A stretch of 64,000 nucleotides of DNA, taken from Elmis aenea. Lineage: Eukaryota > Arthropoda > Insecta > Coleoptera > Elmidae. Both the position numbers and the translations under genes were made by a program. Positions 47,034-57,790 of the stretch are shown piece after piece. The DNA lies in NCBI GenBank assembly GCA_947652605.1, contig OX393576.1:54102966-54166965 (forward strand), given 5' to 3'. A model generated the notes under the pieces. It saw only the letters and a list, made by a program, of their open reading frames with translations, ran no database searches and was not told the origin of the DNA. Positions within the stretch are counted from its first letter, which is position 1; each line of letters opens with the position of its first letter.

Positions 47034-48248
47034 AGGGTGGACCAAATTCGAATGTTTTACGGGGTATCTCGGTTACCGTAATAGATAGCGAAAATCTGAT
47101 TTCGGTCTCTTGGGCTATTTTTTAGAGAAAATAACGCCTGTGTAATCAGATTTTTTCTATCGGATTCCATTTTGGCACTACAGACGAAAAATGAAATTTC
47201 ATCATTTTTGAAAATGAGCTGTAACTTCTTTATTTATTAAATTAGAACAAAATGTTATACTTAAAGGTTTTTTATATAGATTTTTTTGCTTAATTTAAAA
47301 CAAAAGTATTTTTTTCTTAGCCACCTTGACTTTCGAGATATGGAGTAAACTCACATTTTTTCAAATGGAAACCCTAGTTGGCCATGACTTTATGTGAAAG
47401 AGTATTTTTTTAGCTTTTCAAAAATATATAGTTTTATATATTTGTTGCAAAAAATAACCAAGATATGGCCAATTTTGTAAGAATTCGATCATCAAAGTTT
47501 GCCATGATTTCGTAAACAAGTGATGTTTGCTATTATTAAACGACTAAACGTCATTTCGAAGTAAATTTTTCATTTTTAAAGCAAATCCGTGTATTATTTT
47601 GTATTTTATAACTGTTTATTGTGGTATTGTGAATATTGCTAAATTTGAACTCTTTGAAAAGTTTAATATGTTAGAATATTACTTTGTAAAAGATAAAAAC
47701 ATAGCGGTTGTTGCAGAATTTACTTGGCAATGACGTTTAGTTGTTTAATAATTGCAAACATCACTTGTTTACGAAATCATGGCAAACTTTGATGATCGAA
47801 TTTTTACAAAATTGACCATATCTTGGTTATTTTTTGCAACAAATATATAAAACTATATATTTTTGAAAAGCTAAAAAAATACTCTTTCACATAAAGTCAT
47901 GGCCAACTAGGGTTTCCATTTGAAAAAATGTGAGTTTACTCCATATCTCGAAAGTCAAGGTGGCTAAGAAAAAAATACTTTTGTTTTTAAATTAAGCAAA
48001 AAAATCTATATAAAAAACCTTTATAACATTTTGTTCTAATTTAATAAATAAAGAAGTTACAGCTCATTTTCAAAAATTATGAAATTTCATTTTTCGTCTG
48101 TAGTGCCAAAATTGAATCCGATAGAAAAAATCTGATTACACAGGCGTTATTTTCTCTAAAAAATAGCCCAAGAGACCGAAATCAGATTTTCGCTATCTAT
48201 TACGGTAACCGAGATACCCCGTAAAACATTCGAATTTGGTCCACCCTG
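47034..48248. mobile_element. FI-5: near-perfect 1.2 kb palindrome, arms about 530 bp
   Basis: The arms 47034-47566 and about 47720-48248 are almost identical reverse complements with only scattered differences. The ends read GGGTGGACCAAATTCGAA and TTCGAATTTGGTCCACCCTG; the first CA on the left is lost. TA lies on both sides. TATCTCGGTTACCGTAATAG begins 33 nt from the original terminus. The spacer of about 150 bp is unrelated to the arms. No coding sequence is present. High arm identity implies recent formation or gene conversion. Confidence 0.92.
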
Positions 48249-49845
48249 TATATTTCAAAATATTTTTATCGTGTTCATAAGAAAAACCTGTATGAAATAG
48301 AGTTTGAATCAACTTTCTATGTCAAACCGTTTAGCCACAATCGACCGTTCCCGCACCAATGACTCACCCTGTATTTAAAAAGAATATTTGCTTAATGTGA
48401 CGTTAATAATTCATTAAATTAACAGACAAATTAAATTGCAGATTAAAAAGCATTTTATTGTTTAAGATTTTCAAATGAGTAAACTTGAAGAATATAATAA
48501 AATTGGTAAAATTTCACCTACTGCACATTCATTTGTGTAAAAGTAGATTTTTAGCAGCCATTATTTCTAAAATTAAATTAACTAATTATTCTTAGTAATA
48601 TATCGTACAAGATTTGTTAAAAGATTAAACTAAACTTTATGACCAGGTAGTACTAAACCTTGTAGATGATTTTCCCGCAACGACCAACTCGGTTTAAATA
48701 ACTTCAAACAAACTTATTTACAAGTTTCGTTGAGTCTTACGACTCCCACAACATCCCGCTGTTGCAACATACTTGTATTTGGTTAACACAACTTCGGATA
48801 GCACATACAGTTTTTCGTTAGTTTATTTTGGTCACTACATACAGGATGTTTCACTTTTTCATGTGGCGCTATTGCTATCTCCGTAAATCATGAAAATACA
48901 AGCTTGGTTAAAAGGGACAAAAGTTAGCTTTTAAACGAACTATTGTTTTGTTTAAAAAATTTATGGCTTGCGTGATATAACGGGGGAAAACCCGAAATCG
49001 ACAATAAACTCACTTTGGTGAAACTCTGTTACTATTATGATATTTGGACAACAAAATAGGTATAATTATTTGATATCTACAAAAAAAAACCTAGTTTTTC
49101 TTGAACCCTTTTGTGAAGTCATTTAAAGACCCCGGGGCCCCTTTGGGTTACTTTGTTATTCCGGGGCCCTACGCAGCCGCTTAGTCCGCTAACGGCCTAA
49201 CCCGTTACTGCTTAATCAGTAAAAAAGTTAAGGCATCTAAAAATAAATTTATTTTTTAATACATAACATCAATCGATACATTTTATGTTCGTGAAAGAGC
49301 CATAATTAATTACATAATCCCAATCAAAACACATGACCTTACACTATTTTTCAAAAGTTAAATTTTAGCCTTAATAAGAACATTTAGAGAAAAATAAATT
49401 ACGAATGTTTATTTAACTCGAATATTCTAAAAATAAATGCAAAATGTGAGACCCAAATTGAGATGAGTTTAGCATTACGAAATACGGGGTAATTTCAAAA
49501 ATAAAGAATCACTTCTATTTCATGACGTATGTTTTCATGAAAAATATAACTGTGTTTTTTTTTTACTTTCCATCAGGGCTATATTATGTTAACTAGGCGT
49601 TTTGGTCGATTTGTCATTAAATCTAATTACGTCAGTAGATAAGACCATGGAAATAGCTCTTTTCCACTATTATATTAATTTTTATTGCCTGTCTGCTAAT
49701 TAGACTATTTAAGAATACAAAAAAAAACTCGGAAGTTTAATAAAAATATTGATGATGCATCACAATAGTTTTTGAACAACTACAAAAAAGGTAAATTGAA
49801 AGGAAATCTGGATATTAGGAAAGTTAACGGTACATTTGTCTAAGC
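48249..49845. other. AT-rich; lone terminus at 48842 and G/C-rich patch at 49124-49210
   Basis: CAGGATGTTTCACTTTTTCA after TA at 48842 resembles one end of a foldback-type element with no partner, and ACTCACCCTGTA at about 48360 is another lone end. At 49124-49210, CCCCGGGGCCCC and CCGGGGCCC are separated by 30 bp and followed by GCCGCTTAGTCCGCTAACGG; this looks like a transposon terminus of unknown type. No gene was found. Confidence 0.4.
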
Positions 49846-50113
49846 CAGGGGTCGGCAACCTTTTTGTCAATAAGGGCGCAATCTAAATTCAAAAGTTATT
49901 GGGGTGCGCCCAAAAAAAAACTTTAAAATATTAAAAGTTTTATTTCCGGTAGGTAGTGGCCTTATGGACGTAATACATAAGGTTCAAGTTCGCACATTTC
50001 GGTCAATTAGCAATGCCTATGAGCGTACCATAAAACTAATGTCCTAAGGTATGTGTGTAATATAGTGAGGTCGCATAAAAGACTCACCGAGGGCGCCGCC
50101 TTGCCGACCCCTG
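49846..50113. mobile_element. hAT-type MITE, 268 bp
   Basis: The ends CAGGGGTCGGCAACC and CCTTGCCGACCCCTG are inverted. The 8 bp flanks GTCTAAGC and CTCCAAGC agree at 6 of 8. This is the same family as 21842-22125 in the opposite orientation. Confidence 0.92.
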
Positions 50114-51870
50114 CTCCAAGCACATAATTTGAAGGCTGTAGGATAGGAACAAAACATAGAGTTTATAAGGATGCATTAACAATACAAAATGCGTCCTTCA
50201 TTTAAGAGTTAAGACCTGTATTTTAATAAAACTTAACTTTTAACAAATAATTATAATTTAAAGTAACGAACCATTGTATGTTTTAATATATTAAAATAAC
50301 GTACAAGATAGTTATTAAAATACATGTCACATGTAGCACTTTGTTCATCTCTTTTCTGAAAGGAATAAACAATTTTATTTATAGGGCACGATAAACGTGT
50401 TTTATTATAGTACACATAAGTACTATAAACGTTCTTTACTAGTAAAGGGGCGGGCTTATGTACGTAAAATATTATATTACCTAGCTATGCATAGAGCATA
50501 CAACTTAAATGCACTTTAAATTATTACATATGTGCTTCCATGTAAAATTAAGCTGATTTCCTTATAGATTTGATGTAAACGGGTATAAAAGCAAACGTTA
50601 ATTAGGGAAGACTAAACAAGATACTATAAGTCGAGAATTAATGAAACCGCTGGGAAACCATTAAGCAAATTGATTTTCATGTCGACGAATGCAGGTCCGT
50701 GTTAAAAAAAAAAAAACAAATTGGAATATCCTACAACTAACACAAAAAATATATTGTATGCAAAACTTCTAGCAGCATAGGACACGATCCTACAGTATCT
50801 GCAAGGATATTTTTATTCAACAGCAAAAATTCTGTGACCCAGAAAACGCGTTGTTGTTGAGAATACGAAAGAGATTGCTTCTAGCATTAGCACGACAAGA
50901 AAGTTAATGTTAAGTACATTTTACTGATTAACCCTGAAAACAATCATGTCTATGGTCAATTTAAGCATTGAGACAATCAGTTTATTTTATCCGGGCTATT
51001 GTAGGGATCTCGAAAAGCGTAAGAGTTATAAAGTAAAGTAAATGGAAAAAAATGTTTCGGTAAAGCAGCTACAAAAGTTGCTTTTATTTTTTAAATATCC
51101 ATTGCAGTCTCGATCTTAGAGATGTAATACTCTTGCCATACCACGAATGGTGAAAAAAAATGATCTGGTATCTTAGGTGTAAGGGATTCAAACCGCTTTT
51201 GTATAAACTTAGATACTTCTGTACAATTTTATGTATCTTTTTGTATTGAAATCGATTTGAACAGGAATTTCTTGTTCTTGACAAAGGTCTAGGATAAGCT
51301 AAAATTAAACGGTTTTCTTTACAGCATTTCTCAGCACCTACATTATTAGCATAAAGATATACGCTAAAAAATTTGACGGACATATTTGTAACAACGACCT
51401 ATTTTACGGTTAAGTGACTGACAGTCTAAGAATGTTCTGTGTCTAAGAAGTGACAGTAACAGCCTTTTGAAGTTTAAAATTAAGGTGTCTTCTGTGTATT
51501 GCTTAAGTGTTCAGTTTGAAAGGAAATTCAATAAGTTAAGAAGTAATTTAATTGTTTCCTGGCGTACTATTACACACAAATTAAGTTGATGAATTTGAAT
51601 GTTAAAGAAGGAAGATTTGCATTAAATATAATATATTTAAGGTGGAGTACGTGGTAGTTAAAGCAATATTTAAATCAACACCAAAAAAATTAATAAAATA
51701 CGGAGTGTTTCGGGAAAAAAAGGAAATATTTTGAGAATGGGTTTAGAAGGTAAACATTAAAAAAATAAAACAATATATTTCATTCAGTCCGATTCATAAC
51801 CATTAAGAAGATAATTAGGTCTAAGATTTTATTACATTATTCTTGCTATTGAAAAATTTAGAAAAACTGC
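50114..51870. other. AT-rich, nothing recognised
   Basis: The largest frame is a 99-codon minus-strand frame at 51084-51383 (begins MSVKFFSVYLYANNVG). It has no recognised domain and no splice evidence. As it lies downstream of the GPCR exon on the same strand, I looked for TM6/TM7 motifs (CWLPF, NPxxY) and saw none. Confidence 0.35.
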
Positions 51871-51960
51871 ACAAAATGTATTACAAAATTGGCCACCGAG
51901 GTCGCCAGATCTAAACTTTCTTAATTATCGATTTCGGGGAAGACTTAATCATTGAATTAT
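51871..51960 (+). pseudogene. Tc1/mariner-superfamily transposase scrap
   Basis: One frame reads NWPPRSPDLNFLNYRFRGRL at about 51886-51945. It corresponds to the WPPxSPDLNPxDxFLWG block around the second catalytic Asp of IS630-Tc1-mariner transposases. It is surrounded by stops. It is a different lineage from the mariner at 35.7 kb. Confidence 0.8.
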
Positions 51961-52013
51961 GCAACAAGGGCGAAAACGAGAGATGCACTACTCGATCGCA
52001 CTGTTGGGCCGTT

Positions 52014-52177
52014 GGGCCCGATTGCATAAAGTAACACTGGTGTAAAAAAAATACGAGTTAATCGCCAAAACCAGGCAACATCGGCGTCAACTATGCTGCG
52101 ATTTTGCCTAGTTCTAGGGTTAACGTGGTCAAACCCCGGAGTTAATCACAGGTTTAACTTTTATGCTATTGGGCCTT
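52014..52177. mobile_element. 164 bp MITE with GGGCCCGATTGCAT ends
   Basis: The left end GGGCCCGATTGCATAAA and right end TTTAACTTTTATGCTATTGG then GCC are inverted. GTTGGGCC is duplicated just before the left end. The same termini bound the mini-element at 33541-33607. The superfamily is unassigned. Confidence 0.75.
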
Positions 52178-52641
52178 AATGCTGCAGCCATTGTAAAAAA
52201 CAATCACCACCTTTCAATTTAACGTGCTACCCGAGCAGGTAACAAACGAGCCATACGATGTATGGAAGTTGGCGGTGGTATTTTGTAAAATATTCTTTAA
52301 CTCAATGTTATTTGTATGAAGTTTGTAACCCATTTTGCGCAGTTTTTCACTTTTAAATTATTTAATAGCAAGATTAGTGTAATTAACCGTTTTATCTAAT
52401 TATCTCCATAAGCGTTAAAATCGGATTGAAACATATTATTTCATTTTTCTCATATTGATCTTTTGAACACATACTCAAGTTATTCCCGATATACCCTGTA
52501 TACCAAAAGGTTTATTTTTGCACGCTTAGCATCATTTTAATTAGGCGCTGACTTTAGTTGACTGGACTTTGATGTCAAATAGCACTTAACAACATATAAC
52601 TAAATATAATATGAAAAACTTTTGATTACAAATTAATAACA
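52178..52641. other. AT-rich; lone CCTGTATA end near 52495
   Basis: CCCGATATACCCTGTATA near 52486-52503 looks like another isolated foldback terminus. Nothing else was recognised. Confidence 0.4.
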
Positions 52642-52643
52642 TA

Positions 52644-53269
52644 CAGGGTGTGTAAAAATTGGCGGAAGCGCTACACGTGGCGATGTTCTTCGCGAAATTC
52701 TAAGTTGAAAATCTTGATACAAAAATGTTGTACCATACTTCCTATGGCCTCAGGAACCATTTAAAGAAAAAAAAAATTGGCAACATTGCATACATTTATT
52801 TGCGTTTGGACATATTTTTATCGGCAATTTTTACTTAGGTGTTTACAATTTTTGTTCGAACTGAAAGCCTTCAGCTCGTAAACATAGCTGTAAACTTTTG
52901 GGTATCGTAAAACACAAACTAGAAATAATTACGAGAAAAACAGAGATGACAGGTAATGGCAATGTTGCCATATGTATTATTTTCATTCAAATCAGTGATT
53001 TACATATTTTCAACACCAATTTTTGTAAAGGAAGAACACAATATCTAGGAAAAAATACTATTCGAAATTTATTTTTATTCCAAATTGCAGCTTTTTCATT
53101 TGCAAGTATTAAATGATAGCGCTTATTAAAGGACTAAAAGTCAAATTTTTGAGGACCTCTTGCAGACACAGCAAGCATGGTACAACATTTTCGTATTAAG
53201 ATTTTCGACTTAGAATTTTACGAAGAACATCGCCCCGTGTAGCGCTTCCGCCAATTTTTACACACCCTG
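52644..53269. mobile_element. Foldback family FI-4, 626 bp
   Basis: The left end CAGGGTGTGTAAAAATTGGC, followed by GGAAGCGCTACACG, is mirrored by CGTGTAGCGCTTCC then GCCAATTTTTACACACCCTG at the right, with TA outside both. Complementarity extends about 110 bp, through AAAATGTTGTACCAT. The interior is single-copy-like and also occurs in the chimeric element at 27721. No coding sequence is present. Confidence 0.88.
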
Positions 53270-53271
53270 TA

Positions 53272-53588
53272 TAAGGCAAGATTATGTTAAATAATCATAT
53301 TTTCATATATTTATGTTAAAAACATTTTAAATTTGGATCTTAGAAATTTGCAAATCGTGTGGTATTGTAGATAGTATTATAAACATTTTAAATCTTTCAA
53401 ATGCAAATTTATGCTGTCATAGTGCTAAAACACTGTTTTATTTATAATTATTTTTAAACTTCAAATATTTGACATGTGCCATTATTCTCCAAATTTATGT
53501 TTTCGATTCAATTCAAAACTTAATATTTTCGTTATACCGGTTTTCTTGCCATACTTCAATAACTTCTCATCTAAACTTAAGAACTTAC
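53272..53588 (-). other. Presumed intron of the GPCR gene, 3' side of the exon
   Basis: On the minus strand this follows the exon and starts with the donor GTAAGT (plus 53583-53588). The 64-codon plus-strand frame at 53474-53668 is a shadow that overlaps the exon. Confidence 0.6.
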
Positions 53589-53793
53589 CTTTCGTTTTGA
53601 CTGTGCGATTCGCTGATCTCGGGAGTTTTCAGCTTCGCCTGGAATACGATGGCACCATATCACAATAGCAATGCTGGTGTATGTAAAAATCAGAACAGTA
53701 AGTGGAATGATGTACTGCAGCAGCATCAACGCCAAAGTGTACAGATTTTTGTATTCCTTCCCAACTGTCTCCCAGTCTTCGTCACATAAATAC
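53589..53793 (-). CDS. Internal exon of a class A neuropeptide GPCR (TM5 to intracellular loop 3)
   Basis: The exon is 205 bp, read on the minus strand. It is bounded by acceptor TTTTTTTGCAG (plus 53794-53804) and donor GTAAGT (plus 53583-53588). One base completes a codon split by the intron, then 68 codons run without a stop and end in phase 0. Residues 1-7 (YLCDEDW) carry the second-extracellular-loop Cys that normally bonds to TM3. Residues 18-47 contain a hydrophobic helix, LLQYIIPLTVLIFTYTSI, with the TM5 Pro and Tyr of rhodopsin-family receptors. Residues 48-68 (WCHRIPGEAENSRDQRIAQS then KRK) are a basic loop leading to TM6, which would be in the next exon. The PGEAENSRDQR loop recalls insect neuropeptide receptors of the NPY/RYamide-like group; the subtype is uncertain. 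Such receptors sit in the plasma membrane and signal through G proteins. No other exon was found in the window. Confidence 0.92.
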
Positions 53794-54181
53794 CTGCAAA
53801 AAAATTAATTGGTTTAAAATATTATCATGTACAAACAATATCTTAAAATATAAAAAGGACATCACTAAAATAGATGCCTTGAAAAAGCGTTATCGCATAA
53901 TTGATTAAAATGTTTAATTAATAGTTTATTTGTTATAAGAGATAATTAAAAATTATTTGTCTTTTCTAGAATTTTTTTCCTGTAGAAATGCAATACCAAG
54001 ACTTTCGTCTATTCGCTAGTAACAATCTTACCTTCTACAAGAGATCCTTACCAAGATAAATGATTTGTAACTATACCCGTTCATATTAAAAATTTCAATA
54101 CATATTTAAGTGCAAGGGAAAATTAAAAAATTTGTTAAATTTCTCATACAATTACATTAAATTAATTAATGTGGCAAAATA
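53794..54181 (-). other. Presumed intron of the GPCR gene, 5' side of the exon
   Basis: AT-rich sequence upstream of the exon on the minus strand. A T-rich tract precedes the AG acceptor. No exon for TM1-TM4 was recognised here. Confidence 0.55.
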
Positions 54182-54183
54182 TA

Positions 54184-54833
54184 CAGGGTTAGGAAAAAGT
54201 CTCGGAACGGTAAATGATCTTAGTTGTTTTTAAACCTTTTTTTGTTTGGATTGAATATATGGCAAAAAACAAAGATTATTATTATATTTTCAGGTTTTTA
54301 CATTTTCGGTTTAACAGAAAATTTGCCAAACTTAACTTTTTTTAATGTATATTTTCGGATGCAGAATAAAAAACTACATTTAAAAACATCATTAAGAGAT
54401 TTATTTAACAATAAAATTAATAAAATAATTAAAAACACCAAGTATACAACTTAAAATCAATATACAGTAACTACTGTCAGGTTGCTGTCAAATTTTATAG
54501 ATTTTGATGATTCGCGAGTCTGGTTCCTGGCAACATTTTCATGAACAATGAAATTTGACAACAAATTGGCAGTAGTTATGGATAGTTCACACGGTGACAT
54601 TTCATAACCAAGTATGGTAGGCTTACGTCAAATACCGAACTGTCAATATCGATGTCAACATCGCGGCATCGTGACATCGGGCTGTTCACACGGTGTTAAA
54701 CCGAATATGCAAAGATATTGAAAATATCAACAATAAATTCATTTTGATTGCCCACATGCTAAAGCCAAATTTAACAAAAAGGTCTGAAAATAACTAAGAT
54801 AATCGACCGTTCTGGTGTTTTTTCCTAATCCTG
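54184..54833. mobile_element. TIR element CAGGGTTAGGAAAAA, 650 bp
   Basis: The left end CAGGGTTAGGAAAAAGTCTC, GAACGGT and ATCTTAGTTGTTTTTAAACC are mirrored by AACTAAGAT, ACCGTTC and TTTTTTCCTAATCCTG, with TA outside both ends. A smaller inverted pair (AACTACTGTCAGGTTGCTGT and ACAACAAATTGGCAGTAGTT, about 54467-54582) suggests a nested MITE. No gene; the 76-codon frame at 54224 is AT noise. Confidence 0.8.
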
Positions 54834-54835
54834 TA

Positions 54836-55294
54836 CCTATAAAAACTTCCCTGCAATAAAATAGATTGCGGTAACGACTCAATTTCTGACGCCTGTCAGC
54901 TTTTTAAAGTAATTTAAATAAAAGCTTTCTCCACCCCTTTATATACGAAAACTTTCAATCACTTTTGAACAGCTATTTAATATTCAATCCATTCTTATCT
55001 CTAATTGACACAGACTTGCGAATTCCATTTAAATTTGAAGCATCTGAATAATGTTAAGCAGACATTGAAAACCGTTCTGTGACAATTAAAATTGCTTTAT
55101 AAGAAAAGATTGTTTATATGGCAGTGCTACGAAAAGTCAAATATTTAATGGCGTATTATTTCAACTAACATAAAAACATATTAAACTATTGCTTCAAGCT
55201 ACTTTTATTGTCGGTAAATAAATTTTCATTTGTTAAGCATTTGTTTTTAAAGTAAAAATAAATGCAAAATAGACATGTATTACCTGTGCTTACA
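54836..55294. other. AT-rich, nothing recognised
   Basis: No coding sequence or repeat was recognised; probably intron. Confidence 0.35.
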
Positions 55295-55296
55295 TA

Positions 55297-55923
55297 CAGG
55301 GTGGTCCAAATTCGATGGCATTGCATGGGTATCTCGGTTAATACTTAATGGTGCCTGTCCACGTGAGAGTAAACTACTCTCGACAGCAGCGTCGCCAAGG
55401 ATACAGCCTCTGAGAGTATTACACCTTGTTTTTTTTTTGTTTTCACAGCCTACTATGATTTTCTTAGAAAAAAAAAACAAAAAAACCTTCATAACTTGCG
55501 TATTATTAAAAATAAATACATCAAACCTTACATAGTATTTGGAAAGAAAAAAAAATAAGGAATTTAAATAGGTCATAGCTAACTATCGTTCCCATTTAAA
55601 AAAAGGTAAGTTTGTGTCATAACTTTTAAAAGGCGAGCGTACAAAATTTTTTTTAGTATTATCAAATTAAGCATAAAAATATCTAAAAATAATCTTCATA
55701 AATATTTTTGATATTTACAACAATAACGGAGATATGACACATTATTAATTTGGCAAAAAACACGTTTTATTTAATAACCCAAAAACCGGAAATGATGAAA
55801 TATTTTTGTCAACGGTTCTGAGTTTGTCTCAAAAAACTGCACATTTTTGGTAATTTAACCGTTTCTCTATCTTAAATATTAACCGAGATACCCATGCAAT
55901 CCCATCGAATTTGGACCACCCTG
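55297..55923. mobile_element. Foldback family FI-1, rearranged 627 bp copy
   Basis: Termini CAGGGTGGTCCAAATTCGAT and ATCGAATTTGGACCACCCTG are flanked by TA. The right arm is intact and matches 18200-18755. The left arm stops after about 50 bp, at GGTTAATACTTAA. A roughly 70 bp block (55350-55420, TGGTGCCTGTCCACGTGAGA and on) of unknown origin then joins directly to right-arm sequence (ACACCTTGTTTTT). Inside that block GAGAGTAAACTACTCTC is a short inverted repeat. Confidence 0.88.
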
Positions 55924-55925
55924 TA

Positions 55926-56356
55926 CAGTGTCGTCTAAAATAACTAAAATTTTGTGTTTTGCTTTTAACTTTCTTATTTTTCTAAAAAAAAATTTATTTG
56001 TTTGTTTTTTTTTTTCATTTATTGGTCTAAAAGTTCACAAGACCAATACAGTTAATTTAGAGAAAAATATAATTTTTTTTTCTGGCTGGGTAAACTGTTT
56101 TGGAATATTTTGTTAAATATGTACCATATATTCTTTACGAAACATAGTACTCATTTGTATAAATACAAAAGGTTATACATAGTTATAAAATCAATCAGTC
56201 AACAACAAACGTTTAATGGCCAATGTGTAAGATCTTAGGCATTATAAACAGAAGCTACACTTCCTAGTAAGAAATAAATCAGCTGTTGTATTAGAAGTAA
56301 CCAATTTGGGCCTCACTTAGGGTTACTTTTGCTTAAATTAAGTTGTTGCATAATAT
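55926..56356. other. AT-rich, nothing recognised
   Basis: No coding sequence or repeat was recognised. Confidence 0.35.
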
Positions 56357-56360
56357 TTAA

Positions 56361-56896
56361 CCCTAGGAGGTTCAACCAGGTCTGTGCAGACCTTTTGCTT
56401 GTAAACGTGTGTATAACTTTTTTGTTTTGCGTGTTAGAGACAAAGCCGTCCATGACTTCCTAGAAGCGGCTGTGGAGAACACAATGAGCACAAAATCAGA
56501 CCGCTTATGTGTTTGTGTTCGGTTTTATTCGTGTTTACAAATGAAATGGTTCAAACGGCACAACCAGGTCTGTGCAGACCTATGAATGGTATGAATGGTG
56601 GGGCAGGCAATTGAAACCGGTTTTGACTTGTATGTGTGTAAAACGTGTATGTAGAACGTGCTCATGAAGAACTTGGAGCGTCTATATGTCCCGGGTGCCC
56701 AGATAACTATTGATGAGCAATTGTTCCTGTACCGAGGCCGCACGCGCTTCACGCGCTTCACCCAGTATATACCGTCGAAACATATTTACACACACTTTTA
56801 GGACACCTGCCAATGCATTCCCATACAAATCCCATATAGGTCTGCGCAGACCTAGTTGTACCAGTTAGCGCCAAAAAATCCCTGAACCTCCTAGGG
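56361..56896 (+). mobile_element. piggyBac element, 536 bp, with transposase remnant
   Basis: TTAA flanks both ends (56357-56360, 56897-56900). The inverted repeat CCCTAGGAGGTTCA is a perfect 14 bp. The private palindrome AGGTCTGYGCAGACCT occurs at about 56379, 56567 and 56836, the last copy being fully symmetrical. A fragment of piggyBac catalytic domain lies inside, so this is a deletion derivative of an autonomous element. Confidence 0.95.
56664..56801 (+). pseudogene. piggyBac transposase fragment around the first catalytic Asp
   Basis: A 45-codon frame opens MKNLERLYVPGAQITIDEQL and continues LFLYRGRTRF, TRF, TQYIPSK. TIDEQL contains the first catalytic Asp of the piggyBac DDE_Tnp_1_7 domain, and RGR-x-x-F-x-QYIPSKP follows it in family members. 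The 9 bases ACGCGCTTC are duplicated in tandem, adding three residues (TRF) to this motif. The frame stops at TAG 56799-56801, and the rest of the protein is absent. Confidence 0.92.
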
Positions 56897-56900
56897 TTAA

Positions 56901-57535
56901 TAACCCAAAGTATACGCCAACTGCTGGTAACTATTTGGTTATTAAATGATGATTAGGGCTGAAAATTAGTTTAAAATAATTTCACGTTTAATAAATTACT
57001 AATTACTACGTATGTTAATAACATTCTGTTAATAACTACATGCAACTCATTACAAATACAAAACTAGATGGTGCGATCCTTAAATAATTATTTAGGTGTG
57101 TGTTTAAGTCATGCAAATAATAACATAATAACTATGCATTGTTTAAACTTGTTAAATATTTAAAGAAATATATAGGTACCTTATATTTACAGCACTGTTG
57201 TGGACCTTTATATTAAGATACTTATATTTCAATATTCTGCAACAATTTACTTCAAACAATATACAAAACACAACTACATACGCGCACACGACGTAATGGT
57301 AATAATAATATAATAAAGATATTCAAGTACAAAAAAATGTGTAACTTGTGAAAATTTTCAAGCAAAAATTTCGAACTTTTATATAATTATTTTCTAATAC
57401 GGTACAATAAAAGTTAAAATACGATAAACATGGATACTTTAATCTCTTACTGTTTTTTATTTATTTCGTTGCGCGCAAAAATTGCGAAATTATTAAATCT
57501 AAGCCTACTTCAAAAGCGCAGGGTCTGAAAACAAT
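56901..57535. other. AT-rich, nothing recognised
   Basis: No coding sequence or repeat was recognised. Confidence 0.35.
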
Positions 57536-57539
57536 AAAT

Positions 57540-57735
57540 AATAAAATTAGGTGGTCTGGTCACATGGATAAAATGAGCCGGCCAAGATTGACAAAATTGA
57601 TTTATGTCCAGTAACAGACGCAGAGATCCACAAAGAAAACAGGCTCAAGTAATAGTCTTTTATTAGAAGGGGAAATGACCAAAGACTTCAAAAACAGAGG
57701 AAACCCTATAAAATTATATAGAAGCGGATTTTTGT
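57540..57735 (+). pseudogene. Reverse transcriptase C-terminal scrap (RTE-like or related)
   Basis: A plus-strand frame reads RWSGHMDKMSRPRLTKLI at about 57551-57604, corresponding to the WxGHxxRM-x-x-x-R motif near the C-terminus of endonuclease/reverse transcriptase proteins. It is followed by a frame-broken CAGACGCAGAGATCCACAAA where GRRxRGRPxK is expected. It ends at an upstream boundary of the next element. Very short and dead. Confidence 0.7.
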
Positions 57736-57790
57736 ATAAAAAAGATGTGTATGAAAAATAAAAGTGCTTAGATGACTTGAGCTAGATGTA

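Noticed and set aside
51084..51383. 99-codon minus frame as a possible further GPCR exon
   Set aside because: It lacks TM6/TM7 motifs, is not hydrophobic in the right pattern and has no clear acceptor or donor sites.
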